A DNA stretch of 64,000 bases from Homalodisca vitripennis (GCF_021130785.1 NC_060213.1:65572001-65636000), one strand, 5' to 3'. Counted from the first letter of the stretch, positions 10,437 through 22,458 are shown. Notes: generated by a model not told the origin, from the letters alone. Program-made: numbers and translations.

Positions 10437-12114
10437 ATTGAATAAACCCTTCCTACCATAGCCACGCTACGAGTATGAATTTACTGTTTATCGAAATAGT
10501 CGTGTTTTTCAAAGAGCCCTAAATTAGGAGCTGTCACGCGTGCCACTACTAGGGCCGTGTGGACCACGCAGTGCCAAAGTTGGGAGCCTAGGGGTTGAAG
10601 AATAACTGAGAGAACGTGGGACGGGAATGGAGCGACGCAGCCGGCGCCTAGGGGAAACAATTGACCAAACGTGACAGGACAACATTACAATGTTACCTCG
10701 TGGTTGATAACATTTACATTAACTTCAGTTGTCTCTGCACCAACACAGCGTATCCTCCATTAATGTAATACACTGACCATTAACATAAAATATACTGCAC
10801 TCTATAAATAACGTAATGCAGACAGATTAAGACCTGTCATAAACAGGGGCTTCTAAATATCGTCTCCGTAAACAGAAATAGATCTTCAGAATTGATATAG
10901 TAAACAGGTGCACATAATTTATACTTTTCTCATCCTGATTAAAACTAGTCTACAATATTATTGGATTGCTATTACACAACAACCACTATAATTTAGCATT
11001 GTATTATACTTTATGCCAATTAAAACCTCAGAATCAAACTAAACGTTTGATTTCTGGAAAACAACAATGACTTGAGTAAAAAAAACGTTAAGTGATATGC
11101 TATATGTTCTATATTTAAAATAAATTGGATAAAAAACTGCTGTGTTTATGTATGAGGAGTGTTAAGGATGGATTTGTATTCTCATTACAACTTGCGTTAA
11201 TTATTCAGTGAATTCAAATCTTCTTATTTCCATTTTTTTAATAATACAATATTCCGCAAAATCCCGCGTAGATCTGGAAAGGAAAAATTTAATCGAAAAC
11301 ACCAACAAATAAACCCCAAAAATATACTCAAAAAACGCCGAGATGCGCGTGTCTGAGGTTTTTATACCGACTCCTGTCCATAACAAGCTAACTGTAACTG
11401 ACGCCTTAATTCTCCTCTGACTATGCAATCACAATGCCTAAGAGAACAACAGTAATATTCAAAATATCCCTATTTAATCCCTTTATCAAAGTCGACTACC
11501 CGAAAAACCTTCTGTATTACTGTTCCATTCCTACATCCGCAGACCCTTTCTTGAGAAATTACATGATTTATTTTACCTATATTTTTAAATCACTAATTAA
11601 ATTCTAAAATATGTTCCCACATATTTTCTTCCATGAGTATTTAGTAAATAAATGTAACTGCCTATGTAGCAAATGCTACATAGGCCTACTGTGTAATTGG
11701 CTTAAATGACGATTAGCAAATTCCATGATTGGAAAATCATCATCATAGCAAACGTTCTTATTTACGTTCATGAAAAAAGTCTACAATAACGTGCAAAATT
11801 TAAGTTTACTGATGAAATCTTTCCCAAGATAACTTGTCACATGGTACAATTATATTTTTTGTTTACTGAGTCAAGTTGCATTGTAGGGTGCGTAAATAAT
11901 AAAAGTTCCGGAGAGCTATGGAGCTAATGGAGATAATACAATACGATTTTGCGCCAAAATCAAATCTTGTCACCGTATTTTAACTTAACTTTTAAACTCT
12001 ATCATTGTTTTCCTTTTACTCTATGAATAAAAGTCTATACATAAAGTAATAAAAACGGTGTTGGGATAAATAGACTCTATGTGTTAATATATCAATTTTT
12101 AAAATCTCAAATGG
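10437..12114. other. Non-coding DNA with a GC-rich island at 10530-10680
   Basis: The island is far richer in G+C than its surroundings, with GCCTAGGGG occurring twice (about 10588 and 10645). It has no convincing reading frame. A 75-codon minus frame (11201-11428) has no recognisable domain. The rest is AT-rich. Confidence 0.4.
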
Positions 12115-12117
12115 TTG

Positions 12118-12396
12118 TATGCAGTTTGTTTACAAATATATTTATTCTATTATTTTCTCGTTTTCTACAAGTTTGCTCCAAAGACAAATGTAAAAATATT
12201 CGCTAACGCAGTCAAATCCTACGGAGTGACATGCATCATCATCAAACTTAGTGTTCCTTATGAAGAAAATAAGCTTCATGCACAATGTCTAGTCTATAGG
12301 TCAGTTAGATATCGAGATATCGTGCGGAATGACTGACAGATAGAAATGAAATATTGTTCTAGCCCCACGAGTGATAGACTTAGTTAACGCTCAGCC
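12118..12396 (-). repeat. Dispersed repeat family A, copy 2 (reverse)
   Basis: Read on the minus strand it runs GGCTGAGCGTTAACTAAGTCTATCACTC, ATATCTCGATATCTAACTGACCTATAGACT, CATGCATGTCACTCCGTAGGATTTGACTGC and GCGAATATTTTTACATTTGTCTT (words given in pieces). This is the same order as the plus-strand copies at 2.5, 59.5 and 60.3 kb. Non-coding. Confidence 0.75.
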
Positions 12397-12815
12397 ATTC
12401 AGCTTACATTATATAAGTACCTACATACAATCAAAGTGTTCAATAATATCTTTATTTTCTTTTATTACTATGGTTTCAAGTTTAGTTTTTTCTCAAACAT
12501 TAACTGTCTTGTGTTTTTAGCACTGTGAAATACTATAATTTTGTTGTATTTGTGCTAGAAATGCTTTAAAAACATACATAGCTATTATCACAAAACTTAG
12601 TACTCCTAATACAATATTTAAACAATTCTTTATGTAATAATTTTATTAACCTTAAAATGTTGAAAAATTACTTGCTGTTACACAAAGAACTTATTTGTAT
12701 AATTAATTCAACTTCCATACCACAGTTTTTTTCAAGTAAATCTGATGTTCAAATTAAGTAAATAAATGCAATTACTGCATTTTTTTAAAAGCTCTGTTGT
12801 TTGGAACAATACGTT

Positions 12816-12819
<4 letters not shown>
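12397..12819. other. AT-rich sequence without recognised feature
   Basis: No gene, RNA or repeat copy was recognised. Confidence 0.4.

Positions 12820-12822
<3 letters not shown>

Positions 12823-12892
<70 letters not shown>
12823..12892. repeat. (TA)n microsatellite
   Basis: About 35 TA units. The flanks hold no tRNA-like sequence, unlike the (TA)n tracts at 0.8-1.1 and 61.9-62.1 kb. Confidence 0.97.
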
Positions 12893-12894
<2 letters not shown>

Positions 12895-13520
12895 TACCCT
12901 AATCACTCTATATGGGCATCAAAATATAGTGTTTACAAAACAAACTAAATATTTTGCGTTATGGATATACTGCTTCCAAATATAAGGGATATACTAAAAT
13001 CCTACAAACCAAAATTAGGGCTTAAAAGTGCTTGACATTTAACATTGTTCCAAAGTGGTGAAAACCTCCAGGTAGTTTCACTGCAACCGCTCGTAATTCT
13101 GTTAACACTATTTGATACTCAAACAAGACTGGTGTCCCCAATTTGACTTCAATTTACAATTTGACTTCAGAATGACGTGAACAATAAACACACACAATGA
13201 TTACAAGGGTCTCAAAGGGTAGATTGTTTGTTGTTAACCAAGAGGGATCTGTCCTGCCCGCTTCATACATTACATAGACGCCTCTATGGACTTTACTAGC
13301 ATAATAACACAATAGTGGAAGTGTTTTTGGAATAATAAACTATTAAGTATTGTGCAGTATTTTAAGAATGTTGTCATCAACTACTTCAAATGCATTTGAT
13401 AGTCTGTATTGTTCAGGCATTGACTAGATGCACTAGTGTCAACGTTATGCTTTGAGAACATAGTGTAAGGCCTTCCAATCCTGTTACAACAAAATTATCG
13501 TTGTTGTATTTATATATGTA
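12893..13520. other. Non-coding DNA without recognised feature
   Basis: CAATTTGACTTCA occurs twice within 25 bp near 13140-13165. No other structure was seen. Confidence 0.4.
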
Positions 13521-13990
13521 CTAGCAGTCACCCGCGACTTTGCACGCAATTTCGTAGGCTTTGCACCTGTATGAGCGCCTCTGGTTCGAGTGAATTATAT
13601 ATCCGACGGCAATGTTGGGTTTGCACGTAGCCGCGATCAAAAAATCTGTCAAAATTGTATATTCATGGCTATTTTAATTTACTCCGGCCTTCGTATTTTT
13701 TTTTAAATTAATAGTAATTTAATTTAATTAATAGATTTACCTTATTCCCCATCAAGAAAATATACATACAAACACGGGTGTTAAAAGCGTACTTCTGTTA
13801 AAAGACATCTAGGATGGGTTATATCGTCTTTAAGTTTATAGTAAATGTTAGATAGTGACTCTGCCTTTTATATCTGTATTACAGTACTGGCCAGATCTGC
13901 ATACTTAATACTTACTAAAATGTACAGTTAAAAGTATATTTTTACCAAAACTTTTCATTTTCTAAGAATGATTTATAGTTAGATATTTTA
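13521..13990 (+). mobile_element. CTAGCAGT-family element, copy 1
   Basis: Starts CTAGCAGTCACCCGCGACTTTGC, a variant of a CTAGCAGTNACCCGCGGCTTCGC start shared with minus-strand copies ending at 27062, 42048 and 53265. The distal part (13790-13990) also matches them: GTAAATGTTAGATAGTGACT, then ACTTACTAAAATGTACAGTTAAAAGTATATTTT. Starts of this type recur in insect repeats. It has no coding capacity and could be a SINE or a non-autonomous remnant. Confidence 0.7.
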
Positions 13991-14307
13991 ACCCTTTCGA
14001 AACCCTCCAATTTCGACCACGAACAAAATTCGCTCGATTGACAATAGGTTAGTTTATTTTTTTACTTTTGTATTTAAAGAAATCTATAGATGTGTGCTTA
14101 TATATGCAAAAATTGGCTCTCTAAATGAGATACGAATAACAGTAGTCATCAAGTATTTTTAAATTTTACATAATTGTGTTTTGTTTAGTTTTTAAATTAT
14201 TAAAAAACCTAATTATATAAAAAGGGTTCTCTTTTTTATAAATATGCGTAGACTATATAAGCCTTAGCAAAGTGTTAAATATTGCACAGTTCTAAAAATG
14301 TTAAATT

Positions 14308-14487
14308 TCAAACATTCATATTACTGTAATTGCATATAGAAACAAAGTGTAAACGTTGCAAGAGAATGTATGCTTTAAAAGACACGTTCCCAGACAACAA
14401 GTCAGTTCCTACACAGTCGGAGTTGTCGAGAATGGCTCCACGTACCTGCAGTAAATCCACAACTCTCTTTACAAACTGTTTGCTCAT
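14308..14487 (-). CDS. Unrecognised 59-codon frame in the inverted partner of the 0.4-kb repeat
   Basis: ATG at 14487 (minus) opens a frame beginning MSKQFVKRVVDLLQVRGAIL and running to TGA at 14308. The part up to ILDN is matched in the copy at 430-500 with mostly conservative changes (KR to RK, V to L, D to N). CAG|GTACGT after DLLQ could be a splice donor, which would make only the first 14 residues coding. No domain is recognised. It may be part of a degraded mobile element. Confidence 0.25.
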   Translation of the reverse strand: MSKQFVKRVVDLLQVRGAILDNSDCVGTDLLSGNVSFKAYILLQRLHFVSICNYSNMNV

Positions 14488-14500
14488 CCTTGATTTATAT
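14388..14500 (-). repeat. Dispersed repeat, inverted partner of 415-523
   Basis: Its reverse complement matches 415-523 from ATATAAATCAAGGATG through GTGGATTTACTGCAGGTACG to ACTTGTTGTC. The copies lie 14 kb apart in opposite orientation. Confidence 0.6.
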
Positions 14501-14698
14501 TGCTACCCTGTTATTCCTTTCAATTAATTTCATACCTTTCTCCTTTAACATAGATTTATTTATTTAACTCGTCAACAAGTGCTTTGTTCATAATTTACTC
14601 TATGTGTATTTTAAATTTATTTTAAAATATCCCTTACCAGTATTTTATGGTAAGAAATATGAATATGTTCAAATAAAAAATACTAAACATGTTAAGAA

Positions 14699-15046
14699 AT
14701 GCTATACACGGTGGTTTTATTCTCGGGTCATGTTTGGCGAAGTTATGTAGAAATTATCCGTAAGTGCTACCATGAAGACTATAGTTGCAATAAGTCGAAT
14801 TTATATATAAAATATGGAATTGTTATTTGTTGGGAGAAAGCATTAAAATACTTAATAGAGATGCTAAAAGTAACACAAAACCGTTATTTACGAATTATTA
14901 TGATAAATAAGAGACGAGATAGTACTTTCTCGCTTTATACAGACTTGAAAATAGTACTGGGCCAACACCTATGTATGTTTAAATTATTGAGGCTTTTCAT
15001 TACCGAAATTTTATTCAAGGTGCTAACGACTTTTTTACAAAACTAG
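14699..15046 (+). pseudogene. Non-LTR retrotransposon reverse transcriptase, C-terminal remnant
   Basis: A 115-codon open frame in which residues from about 38 onward read YGIVICWEKALKYLIEMLKV, then TQNRYLRIIM and LYTDLKIV. This follows the layout seen after the catalytic core in CR1/Jockey-type LINE polymerases: YGI..WG, a helix ending LQ-N-R, a LYxxL segment, then a FKLL-like stretch. The catalytic YADD motif and everything before it are absent. Cys replaces the usual Trp-Gly context after YGIV. Residues before about 35 look unrelated. Relic of a 5'-truncated insertion; not a host gene. Confidence 0.6.
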
Positions 15047-17990
15047 AAACTTAGAAAAATCTTTTCAATCCAATCAAAGTTATAAAGTTAATTTTAGACT
15101 AGCTTATTACTAAAGTGGTCAAACATATATTAACCATTTACCCCATCATATAAAACATAATAATAATATTAACTCTTTCTCCTCTAAATTACAACTAAAA
15201 ACAAAGAAATTTATGCTTGTTTGTACTGTAATAATTTAGTCCCTAAAATTAAGTAGGCTGGCAAAACAGTTTTCTTTCTTTGTCTTCATTTCATATTATA
15301 AACAGTTCAGTATTTTCTCACGGAAATTATTTCCTTTGTTTCACTGTATTATGTGAAGAATATGTATTATTACAGCATTTTGTGCAATGCTGTTTAATTA
15401 AGTACTGTGTATTTGAGTTGATGTAATAACAACTGATGTTGCAGAGCCCATTCTGTAATTGTGTTTTGATGTAATGCAGGAATTCTTTGCAATTTGCATT
15501 GAACATATACTAGTAACTGTCAAGCAATATTCCCTATAGTCATAAATGTGTATGTACAATAATTGTTCCGTTATGAAAATAAATCATTTGTTATTGTCAT
15601 AAATAATACCAAGCTATAATAAACGTGTCGGTGTTAGATACTAAAATTCACAACTCTAGTAGTATTTCCACATTTGAACGAGTCTTTTCCTTATGACTTG
15701 GTAAATTTGTGCTGTGTGCTCCAACAATGTGAAGCTTAAACTACCCTGGAAGGGCACAATGCAGTCCCTGGTGAGCGTTATGTTAGGGGTGGAGGAGGGT
15801 GATAAACTATGTATTACCACTTGATTAATCAACCTAATAAATTGATCTGGCTGCTTATACCATATGTACTAATGCAACTGACCATATGTTCCAGCAACTG
15901 ACAAAGTCACCACAATTTCCCATTTCGGCGATTAATACGCTTGCCGTATGTGGCACATTTCCGGACCACATACAAACATTTAGTATTAAGTGCGTACCAC
16001 TTATTATCAGTTATTAACAGGCGCTAGTGACGTTTTATTGCTTCTGAAACAGACTGTACAGCAAACAATGGAGAACATTATTTTCATCCAACATTGGGTT
16101 TATGACGATGTTAATGTAAAGTAATTTGAACGATATTCAGAACGATATCAAACTTTCATTTAGATTTCGTCAACTTAAAGCCACAACCATTGAGTATTTT
16201 GACAGTTACACTAAGGGAGACTTGCATTGAACGGTAATGGTAACATGATATAGTATTTTTATCACAAACTATATTCCTTAGCAACAGCGAAGTTTTTACA
16301 TCTATCTGAGTTGTGATAAAATGAAACTTGGTTTTATTACAGGCGCAGTTAGAACTATAAATGCCTCTTACACTTAATCTCGATACAATTTATCATATTA
16401 AAAACCTACATAAATTAATGTAAAAGGACATGATAACTTAACAAAATACCAGAAGCATAATTAGCTTAATGAAAACCAAACTTAAAATAATAGAAAACAA
16501 ACCTAAGTAAAACAACACACGTTCAAGTCACTTCCTCGTGTAAATCCGCTTTCAATTATCCACATAACTAGGCCTACCTCGTACTTATGGGCTAATGCAT
16601 CTATAACATATTATTGCTAACGTGGAATAACATATACTCGTATATTAATATAAGTAATTACAGCCTCATGGCTGTATGATTTGCAAAAAATGTCATGCTT
16701 CAAGTTACATCAAGTCTGTTTTATAGTACAAATTAGTACTTTAATATTTTTTAAGGAGAGGTCGACCACTTTTAGTATTATTCTGCCCATGCTCATGGGC
16801 CGCTGGCCTTTGCGAAGATTATCTCTTATCTTCTTATCTAACAGAATGAGAGGGAGAGTAGATATAGTACATGGTCGAAGGTGCTGTTAAAAAACGTTTA
16901 GGTCGGGACATGATGTAAACCAGCGCTATCTAACACACATAACAAGTCCGACGTCTTAAACATCTTGACTAAGGCTCTACCTATATAATATTATGTTCTC
17001 TAATATTTATTTTGTCAATTATATACAGAACGAAGCTTATCACGTGTTTAATTCTTATAAACATTCCAAACTAAAAAATAAAGCTTCGGGAATATAAAGA
17101 ACTCAAGGAAATCTGATGTTGGAGAATATTCACAATTCGGAGGAGATTCCACTGAAGTGTCTCTCCAATCCAACACTTCCAAAGAGAAACAACACACCTG
17201 TTTTTATGCATATATTTTGTCTACATATAAAGATCAAAAGTTAAATTAGGCACATTAAAAAACCCCTCTTCAAACAGTTAGGAAAAAGCTATGTTAACAA
17301 TACTCTGCATTGCAAGAGGTTAAAAAACACATATAAATTTTGCCATCCATAACAGCGATATAACTAAAAAAAAACAAACATGAACGCCCAAAACTAAACG
17401 AAAAATCTGCAGTGCTATAGGATTGCGAGAAAGTTTGCTCAAAAGTTATTTCGCTCGAATCTCTATGTCACGCAAAGCTGCTGAAACTCTCTATGCAAAA
17501 AGTATGCATCATCGATAGAGAAGTTTTCACTTCGAAAGTTTGGTCATGACTACTCTTTAGATGGTTCACAATGAGAATTTGTTCTCTACTGTTATCTTTA
17601 ACTGTTCGCAGTCTGAACATTTCTCACTTTATATTTAAAATATGATATTTTTATAGTGTAATAAAAATGTATTGTTAGTTTCGTCCCAACATATGGAAAA
17701 AATCCAAACCAATTTATAAATGTTTTGTGAACTAACTGGATATCGAATATCTAACCTTTCGTTAGTAACCCACAGCATCATCCATACGATGCGGTGCACG
17801 TTCGAATGTCTTCAAAAATAGAAGAAATCACATCAAGTGATTTTAGTCACTCAAAGATACTCTCCTGTTATACTCTATGGGGTAGAGATACGCTTTCGGT
17901 GGTTTTCGTAGAGAAAGTTTATTCCATGAATAAGGTTCGTCCAACTTCAAGGCAAAGTAGAAGGATTCCAGTTACTTCATAGATTACAGA
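15047..17990. other. Long non-coding stretch without recognised gene
   Basis: Mostly AT-rich. The segment 17440-17640 loosely resembles sequence beside family B (GATAGAGAAGTTTTC, CTGTTATCTTTAACTG), too weakly to annotate as a copy. Several short open frames (16681-16890, 17794-17982) have no recognisable content. Confidence 0.4.
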
Positions 17991-18740
17991 CAAATCACCC
18001 CTCCCAATTGTGATCACCTCGTCTGCTGCACTATGTCTAGTTCCAAACCAATTGAAGCTTTACAAAGAGAGTTTACATCTGGCTGATAATACTTCCCAGT
18101 TGAACCTAGACTGGGTACAGCAAAAACCAACTAATCACTTACATCTGGGCAATCCTTTCGATTTCTAAAAGCGGCACATCACTAACCGCAAATTTTGGGG
18201 TAAAATGGTTGATCGACAGGTCTAGTTAATTCAGAGGGTGACTATTGGAGTGGGTGGAACTTCCTTACTGTTGAAGGTAGTTGCTAACTTAATACGAGGG
18301 AGTAATTTTCTGTACCCGATTTGACTGGAAGAGGCTGGAATAGAGCTAGCCATCCCTTCTTCTAAGATGACATGACTAAGGTTCACAATCCCTCCTCGTG
18401 GGATTTAAAAATAGGTTGACCTCTATCACTAACCTTGCATGTCATTACGAGAATGTGGGAGGATGCTTTACATAGACGGGCCAAACTCCGGTACAAAGAG
18501 ATGTGACCAAACGCTCGAGACCCCTGGCAGTAACAAAAGTATAATATGTGAATATCACCGTTGGAAAGAAAGCGCTCAGTGGGTTGGGTCAGTTTCTTTG
18601 ATCCGGTGTTCGCCCTTCAATACACGAGCTGTGCGCGTGGGCACTGTGACCATTCTCCGCTTGTATAGTAGGTTCTGGAATTTGAATGTTCTGGAAGCAC
18701 CAACAACCTTATCAGGAACTGTAGCTATGTAGTGGAGTTT
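17990..18740. repeat. Mobile-element-like region sharing a segment with 20.9 kb
   Basis: 18340-18460 (CTTCTTCTAAGATGACATGACTAAGG, ATCCCTCCTCGTGGGATTT, CCTCTATCACTAACCTTGCATG in pieces) matches 20885-21000, which lies just after the LINE remnant there. The segment is therefore probably a 3' non-coding part of the same element. A 97-codon plus frame at 18439-18732 overlaps it and has no recognisable domain. The block is GC-richer than its surroundings. Confidence 0.5.
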
Positions 18741-20310
18741 AAAAAATTAACTTCTGAATTGCCAAAATTATTCCAAATACTCGTGATCATGACAGATGGA
18801 TTTGTCTTAGTATTATACACTGTGTCAGATTAAACAGGCTCTTGTGTTATTAGATAGTTAAGTAGTTAACAGTAGATAGTGATTATTTGGTTAGTTTCAT
18901 GGCTTTATTTGTTTCATGGCATTAAAATAGTTACCAACGTATTGGTAACTATTGTAGCGTATTATAGAGTATTGGTATACTCGTCACTAGCATCTCCTGT
19001 GTTGAAAATGTACTACCGTACGAATAATTATTTTTTAGTTGCATATTCACTATTCACAATACTGTATTTTAACTGAAAAATATTTTATGTTAGTCCACAC
19101 AGTGAAGCAATTTTTAATAATGACGGACCATTTATTCTTTGCATACAAAAATATTTACGAACATGATAGATATAACTAGGGACATTACAGAGTTCCAACT
19201 TTTTACAGCAGTTTTTGAGCAGCGCTAGGTATTTAACCATAGATATTTACTATTCATTAAAAAGTTTCCTTTCCTTCAAGCTGTAATTAACAAAATATAA
19301 TAATATGTACCTTAAGGAAATAGAGAAGATATAATTAGATAAAAAGGCCTTGATGTTAAGCTTGTGTAGTACAATTTGACAAGACTCTATTATATTTTGC
19401 TTTTGGTCAACTCTTAACAGTTTAAAGACATTAGGGTAATTAAGGCAACTTGTGTTTTCCGATTCATCGACGCCGAATTATAGTGTACAGAATTTTATTC
19501 TTGATATACCTATTTCGGTCTGACTGATATCTTGAGATTGTTAGCCCAAAACTCTGATAGACTGGTGTTTAAGGTAACTTGGTAACTGTGAAAGCACTCT
19601 AATGTATATTCTGATCTGGGTTACTGTACGAAATGTTTGATTATTTAGCTTCAATAGTTCAAAAGAAAAAACGTGATTTCGGGCCAATTGAAGAGTTTGC
19701 ATTCGCTAAAAAGTGTGACTGTTAATATCAATGTTACTCAAAAATCTGACTATATATTTTACCACATGTTCAAGGTTCCCTTTGTATATTTGTGTAAGCA
19801 ATGGGTGGAAATATATTTGACATCCTAAAGGCTAATGCATTGAGCAAAGGGACTTGATTGGTGTTGTCTGGGATTGTGCTTTGTCTAAGCCAGAGACGTC
19901 GATTGAAGAAGATTGCACAGAGCCAAGCACAACTGGCCAAGTGTATTTGCTCTGCGGCCCTAGTACCTTGCAGCCATTGCATTGAACCTGATGGGAATGG
20001 GTAATTTTGTGGACCTTCAAGGAGTGTTTGATCGTGCAAGGTTGGCTTACTCCTACTTCCATCCTATATTCATTCCTATTCACTTTTTGGAAGTGATTGT
20101 AATCTTGTATTATATTAAAATTGCTTTGAGGACTTTGCTTGAAATGAAGAGCGTCCTATAAATTTTAAAAATTAAATAAAGTTCATTTTAATGTATTTTG
20201 TTATTTTCCGTTTTATTAGTAACCCATTATCAACCTAGCATCTTCTTCGTTCTGTAGTATTTTTAGGTGTGAATTCTTTGGGACTGTCTAGAAAAAGGTC
20301 CACGCAAAAC
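18741..20310. other. Non-coding DNA; GC-richer patch at 19800-20090
   Basis: The patch has overlapping minus-strand frames (89 and 83 codons) and broken plus-strand frames, none with a recognisable domain. Because LINE pieces flank it, it may be a decayed part of a mobile element. The remainder is AT-rich. Confidence 0.35.
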
Positions 20311-20317
20311 ACTGGAG

Positions 20318-20415
20318 AAGGTGGAGGCTGCATGCGGCTCTGAGAATGAGCAGAATGATCCTACAGTTGCCTTGCCCCAGGGTGGCGTCTGACCTTCACC
20401 TTAATCACCCTTTCA
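20318..20415 (+). repeat. Direct repeat flanking LINE remnant, left copy
   Basis: TGCATGCGGCTCTGAGAATGAGCAGAATG through CAGGGTGGCGTCTGACCTTC is repeated with a few changes at 21240-21325. The copies lie about 910 bp apart on either side of the retroelement fragment. Confidence 0.75.
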
Positions 20416-20426
20416 CCTCTAAATAG

Positions 20427-20582
20427 GTGTATTCTCAGGTCGTGGATATAATTATGGGACATGGTCACTTGAGGAAGCATCTCCACAGAGTCGGCATCCT
20501 ACGAGAGGATCCACTCTTTAAAATGTGTGACGAGCAGGAGGAAACTGCTGAACACCTGATCTTTGACTGTCCTGCAATAGCA

Positions 20583-20657
<75 letters not shown>

Positions 20658-20816
20658 TTCAACATCAAGATATCGTTCAACAGCTACGCCATCTTCAGTA
20701 GCCTGGAAAAGGGTGGTGAATTTTCCCAGGAGAGTCTTATCGGTTGTTTTCGGTGGTTTGAGAACTGTGAAAACCGTAAAATGGTTGGCCTCTTGGTGTA
20801 CTTGCGAGTTGCGTAA
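20427..20816 (+). pseudogene. Non-LTR retrotransposon ORF2 C-terminus with (TA)n tract in frame
   Basis: Residues 10-46 read MGHGHLRKHLHRVG, then CDEQEETAEHLIFDCPAIAR. This is the GHG-xLxxHL plus Cys-His knuckle (C..E..EHLIF-C) found at the C-terminus of R1/Jockey-clade retrotransposon ORF2 proteins. The first cysteine of the usual C-x2-C appears lost (FKMC). At ART the frame enters about 35 TA units and comes out in frame as SFNSYAIFSSLEKGGEFSQ, which plausibly continues the original C-terminus. Upstream RT and RNase H parts are absent. A decayed, 5'-truncated insertion. Confidence 0.75.
20586..20655. repeat. (TA)n microsatellite inside a LINE frame
   Basis: About 35 TA units directly after the codons for CPAIAR. 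Read as alternating Ile-Tyr on the plus strand. Confidence 0.97.
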
Positions 20817-20829
20817 AAGGCCATGAGGC

Positions 20830-21000
20830 ATAAGTGCATGGCAATAGTCCTCCCTCCCCTCGTAGAAGAAACAGCATGCCCTTCTTTCGAAGTAACATGA
20901 CAGATATAGAGCCAACTATCCCTCCACATGGAATCTCGAGATGTGAGCATCCCTATCACTAACCTTTCCCATCCTGAAAAATCATGTCACTCCGGAAGCA
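20830..21000 (+). repeat. LINE 3'-region segment shared with 18.4 kb
   Basis: CTTCTTTCGAAGTAACATGACAG, CTATCCCTCCACATGG and CATCCCTATCACTAACCTTTCCC (in pieces) match 18340-18460. It follows the ORF2 remnant, consistent with a 3' untranslated region. Confidence 0.55.
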
Positions 21001-21239
21001 AGAGCATATATCCTTTGAGGACTAAGTGCATTGAGAGATCTCAGCTTCTTGTTCTAGTGTATAACTAAACTTCTCAGCTAAACTGTTTACCGAACCGACC
21101 ACAGCAAGTACCAATATTCTTGTATGGGGTTTCTTTGCAGGTGGAATTGTTCCTCACAAGCTATATTCAATGGAAATATTCAAAATCATTCATGACCACC
21201 TTGATCACTTTTGGCTACAATTTAATGGCAGACATACGA

Positions 21240-21325
21240 TGCATGCGGGTCCGAGAATCAGCAGAATGGTCCTATAGTCGCCTTCTCCCAGGGTGGTGTC
21301 TGACCTTCTCGCCTCTCACGATGAT
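21240..21325 (+). repeat. Direct repeat flanking LINE remnant, right copy
   Basis: GCATGCGGGTCCGAGAATCAGCAGAATGG through CAGGGTGGTGTCTGACCTTC (in pieces) matches the left copy at 20318-20415. Confidence 0.75.
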
Positions 21326-21819
21326 CATCAATTGTTTATTTTAATCATTTGGTATAGACAGATGCTGAAACGTGAAGACGAGATTTCTTCACTGGACATT
21401 ATCACTGACTAATCACTTCTAATCACTTTAAGTAGTATTGAATATGTAATTTTATTGTTATCCTATGTTGTGTAAGTTTATTCTAATAAGATTTAAAAAG
21501 ATAAGTCTAAAAGGAATAATAACTTAAAATACGAAAAATATATAAAAACTGATTAAGCATCCATAACATAGGTTTTGGCACTTGTTAAGCAAGTACTACT
21601 AAAACGAATGTAGCATGATTAGTTCAGGAACTGCCTATAAAGAACTATAAGAGTAAAATCCAAAAACAGTCCAAGATGTAACGAAGCTGTTCTTGATAAA
21701 ATCACTTCCATTTTGCATTCAAATTTGTTCATTTTTCGTAGCCCAATTTTTGAGAAAACTCAGACAACGACATGGCAGTTAAAGATAATCTTCAAAAGAG
21801 AAAACTTCTCTGTGCGATA

Positions 21820-21932
21820 CTTTGTAATTATTGAAATAGCGCTTTTAGAAGATTGCTCTCTCTTTCACTTTGATGAGAAGTTAGAGACGACATTACAGCT
21901 ACTTGTCACGGAAACGGAAATCTTTAATGAGT
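21820..21932 (-). repeat. Dispersed repeat family B, copy 2 (reverse)
   Basis: Minus strand matches 6520-6640, including AGCTGTAATGTCGTCTCTAA and CAATCTTCTAAAAGCGCTATT. Confidence 0.75.
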
Positions 21933-21939
21933 GATATTT

Positions 21940-22455
21940 ATCAAGTTTGTTATTTATTTTTGAGGTGAAAACAGCCTGGTATTTGTTACGCTACATTATA
22001 ACTCTGAGTTATCCCTGTAGTTACTGTCAATTCATTACTCTAATGAACTCTCCTTCAAGTTTTGTCAATACTCTGAGCTATATACTTTATACTATGTTAT
22101 TCTAAAGGCTCTCCGATGGTCAATAGCTTTATTACACGAGCAATTACGTAAGTACTTTCTATACTGATTGCATATATCCTTCTAATTTACTTTTAGTGGT
22201 TATAAAAAAGTATTCACAAGCACACACAGTTTTAAAAATGGCTAATAAAAGTAACTAGGTTAAAATATGCTAAGAAAAGAGCTGAGAAAGCTTCCACAGA
22301 AACCAGTAATTTATTATTGAACTTTTATAAGTACAAATATAGCAGTTTTCAAATAAAGCTTTAAAATGATATATTTCAAATTATTAAATGAATTCTACCT
22401 TACATAATGACGTATTCCTACTAACACTATAGATAACATACCTCTATAATCCATT
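21940..22455. other. AT-rich sequence without recognised feature
   Basis: No gene, RNA or repeat was recognised. Confidence 0.4.
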
Positions 22456-22458
22456 CGT

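Noticed and set aside
18439..18732. 97-codon plus frame
   Set aside because: Overlaps a segment repeated at 20.9 kb next to a LINE remnant, so it is more likely mobile-element sequence read in a chance frame.
19770..20083. Overlapping 83-89 codon minus frames
   Set aside because: No family resemblance, and the two frames overlap each other; probably chance frames in a GC-richer decayed element.
21713..21934. 73-codon frame
   Set aside because: Lies across dispersed repeat family B, whose other copies do not keep the frame.
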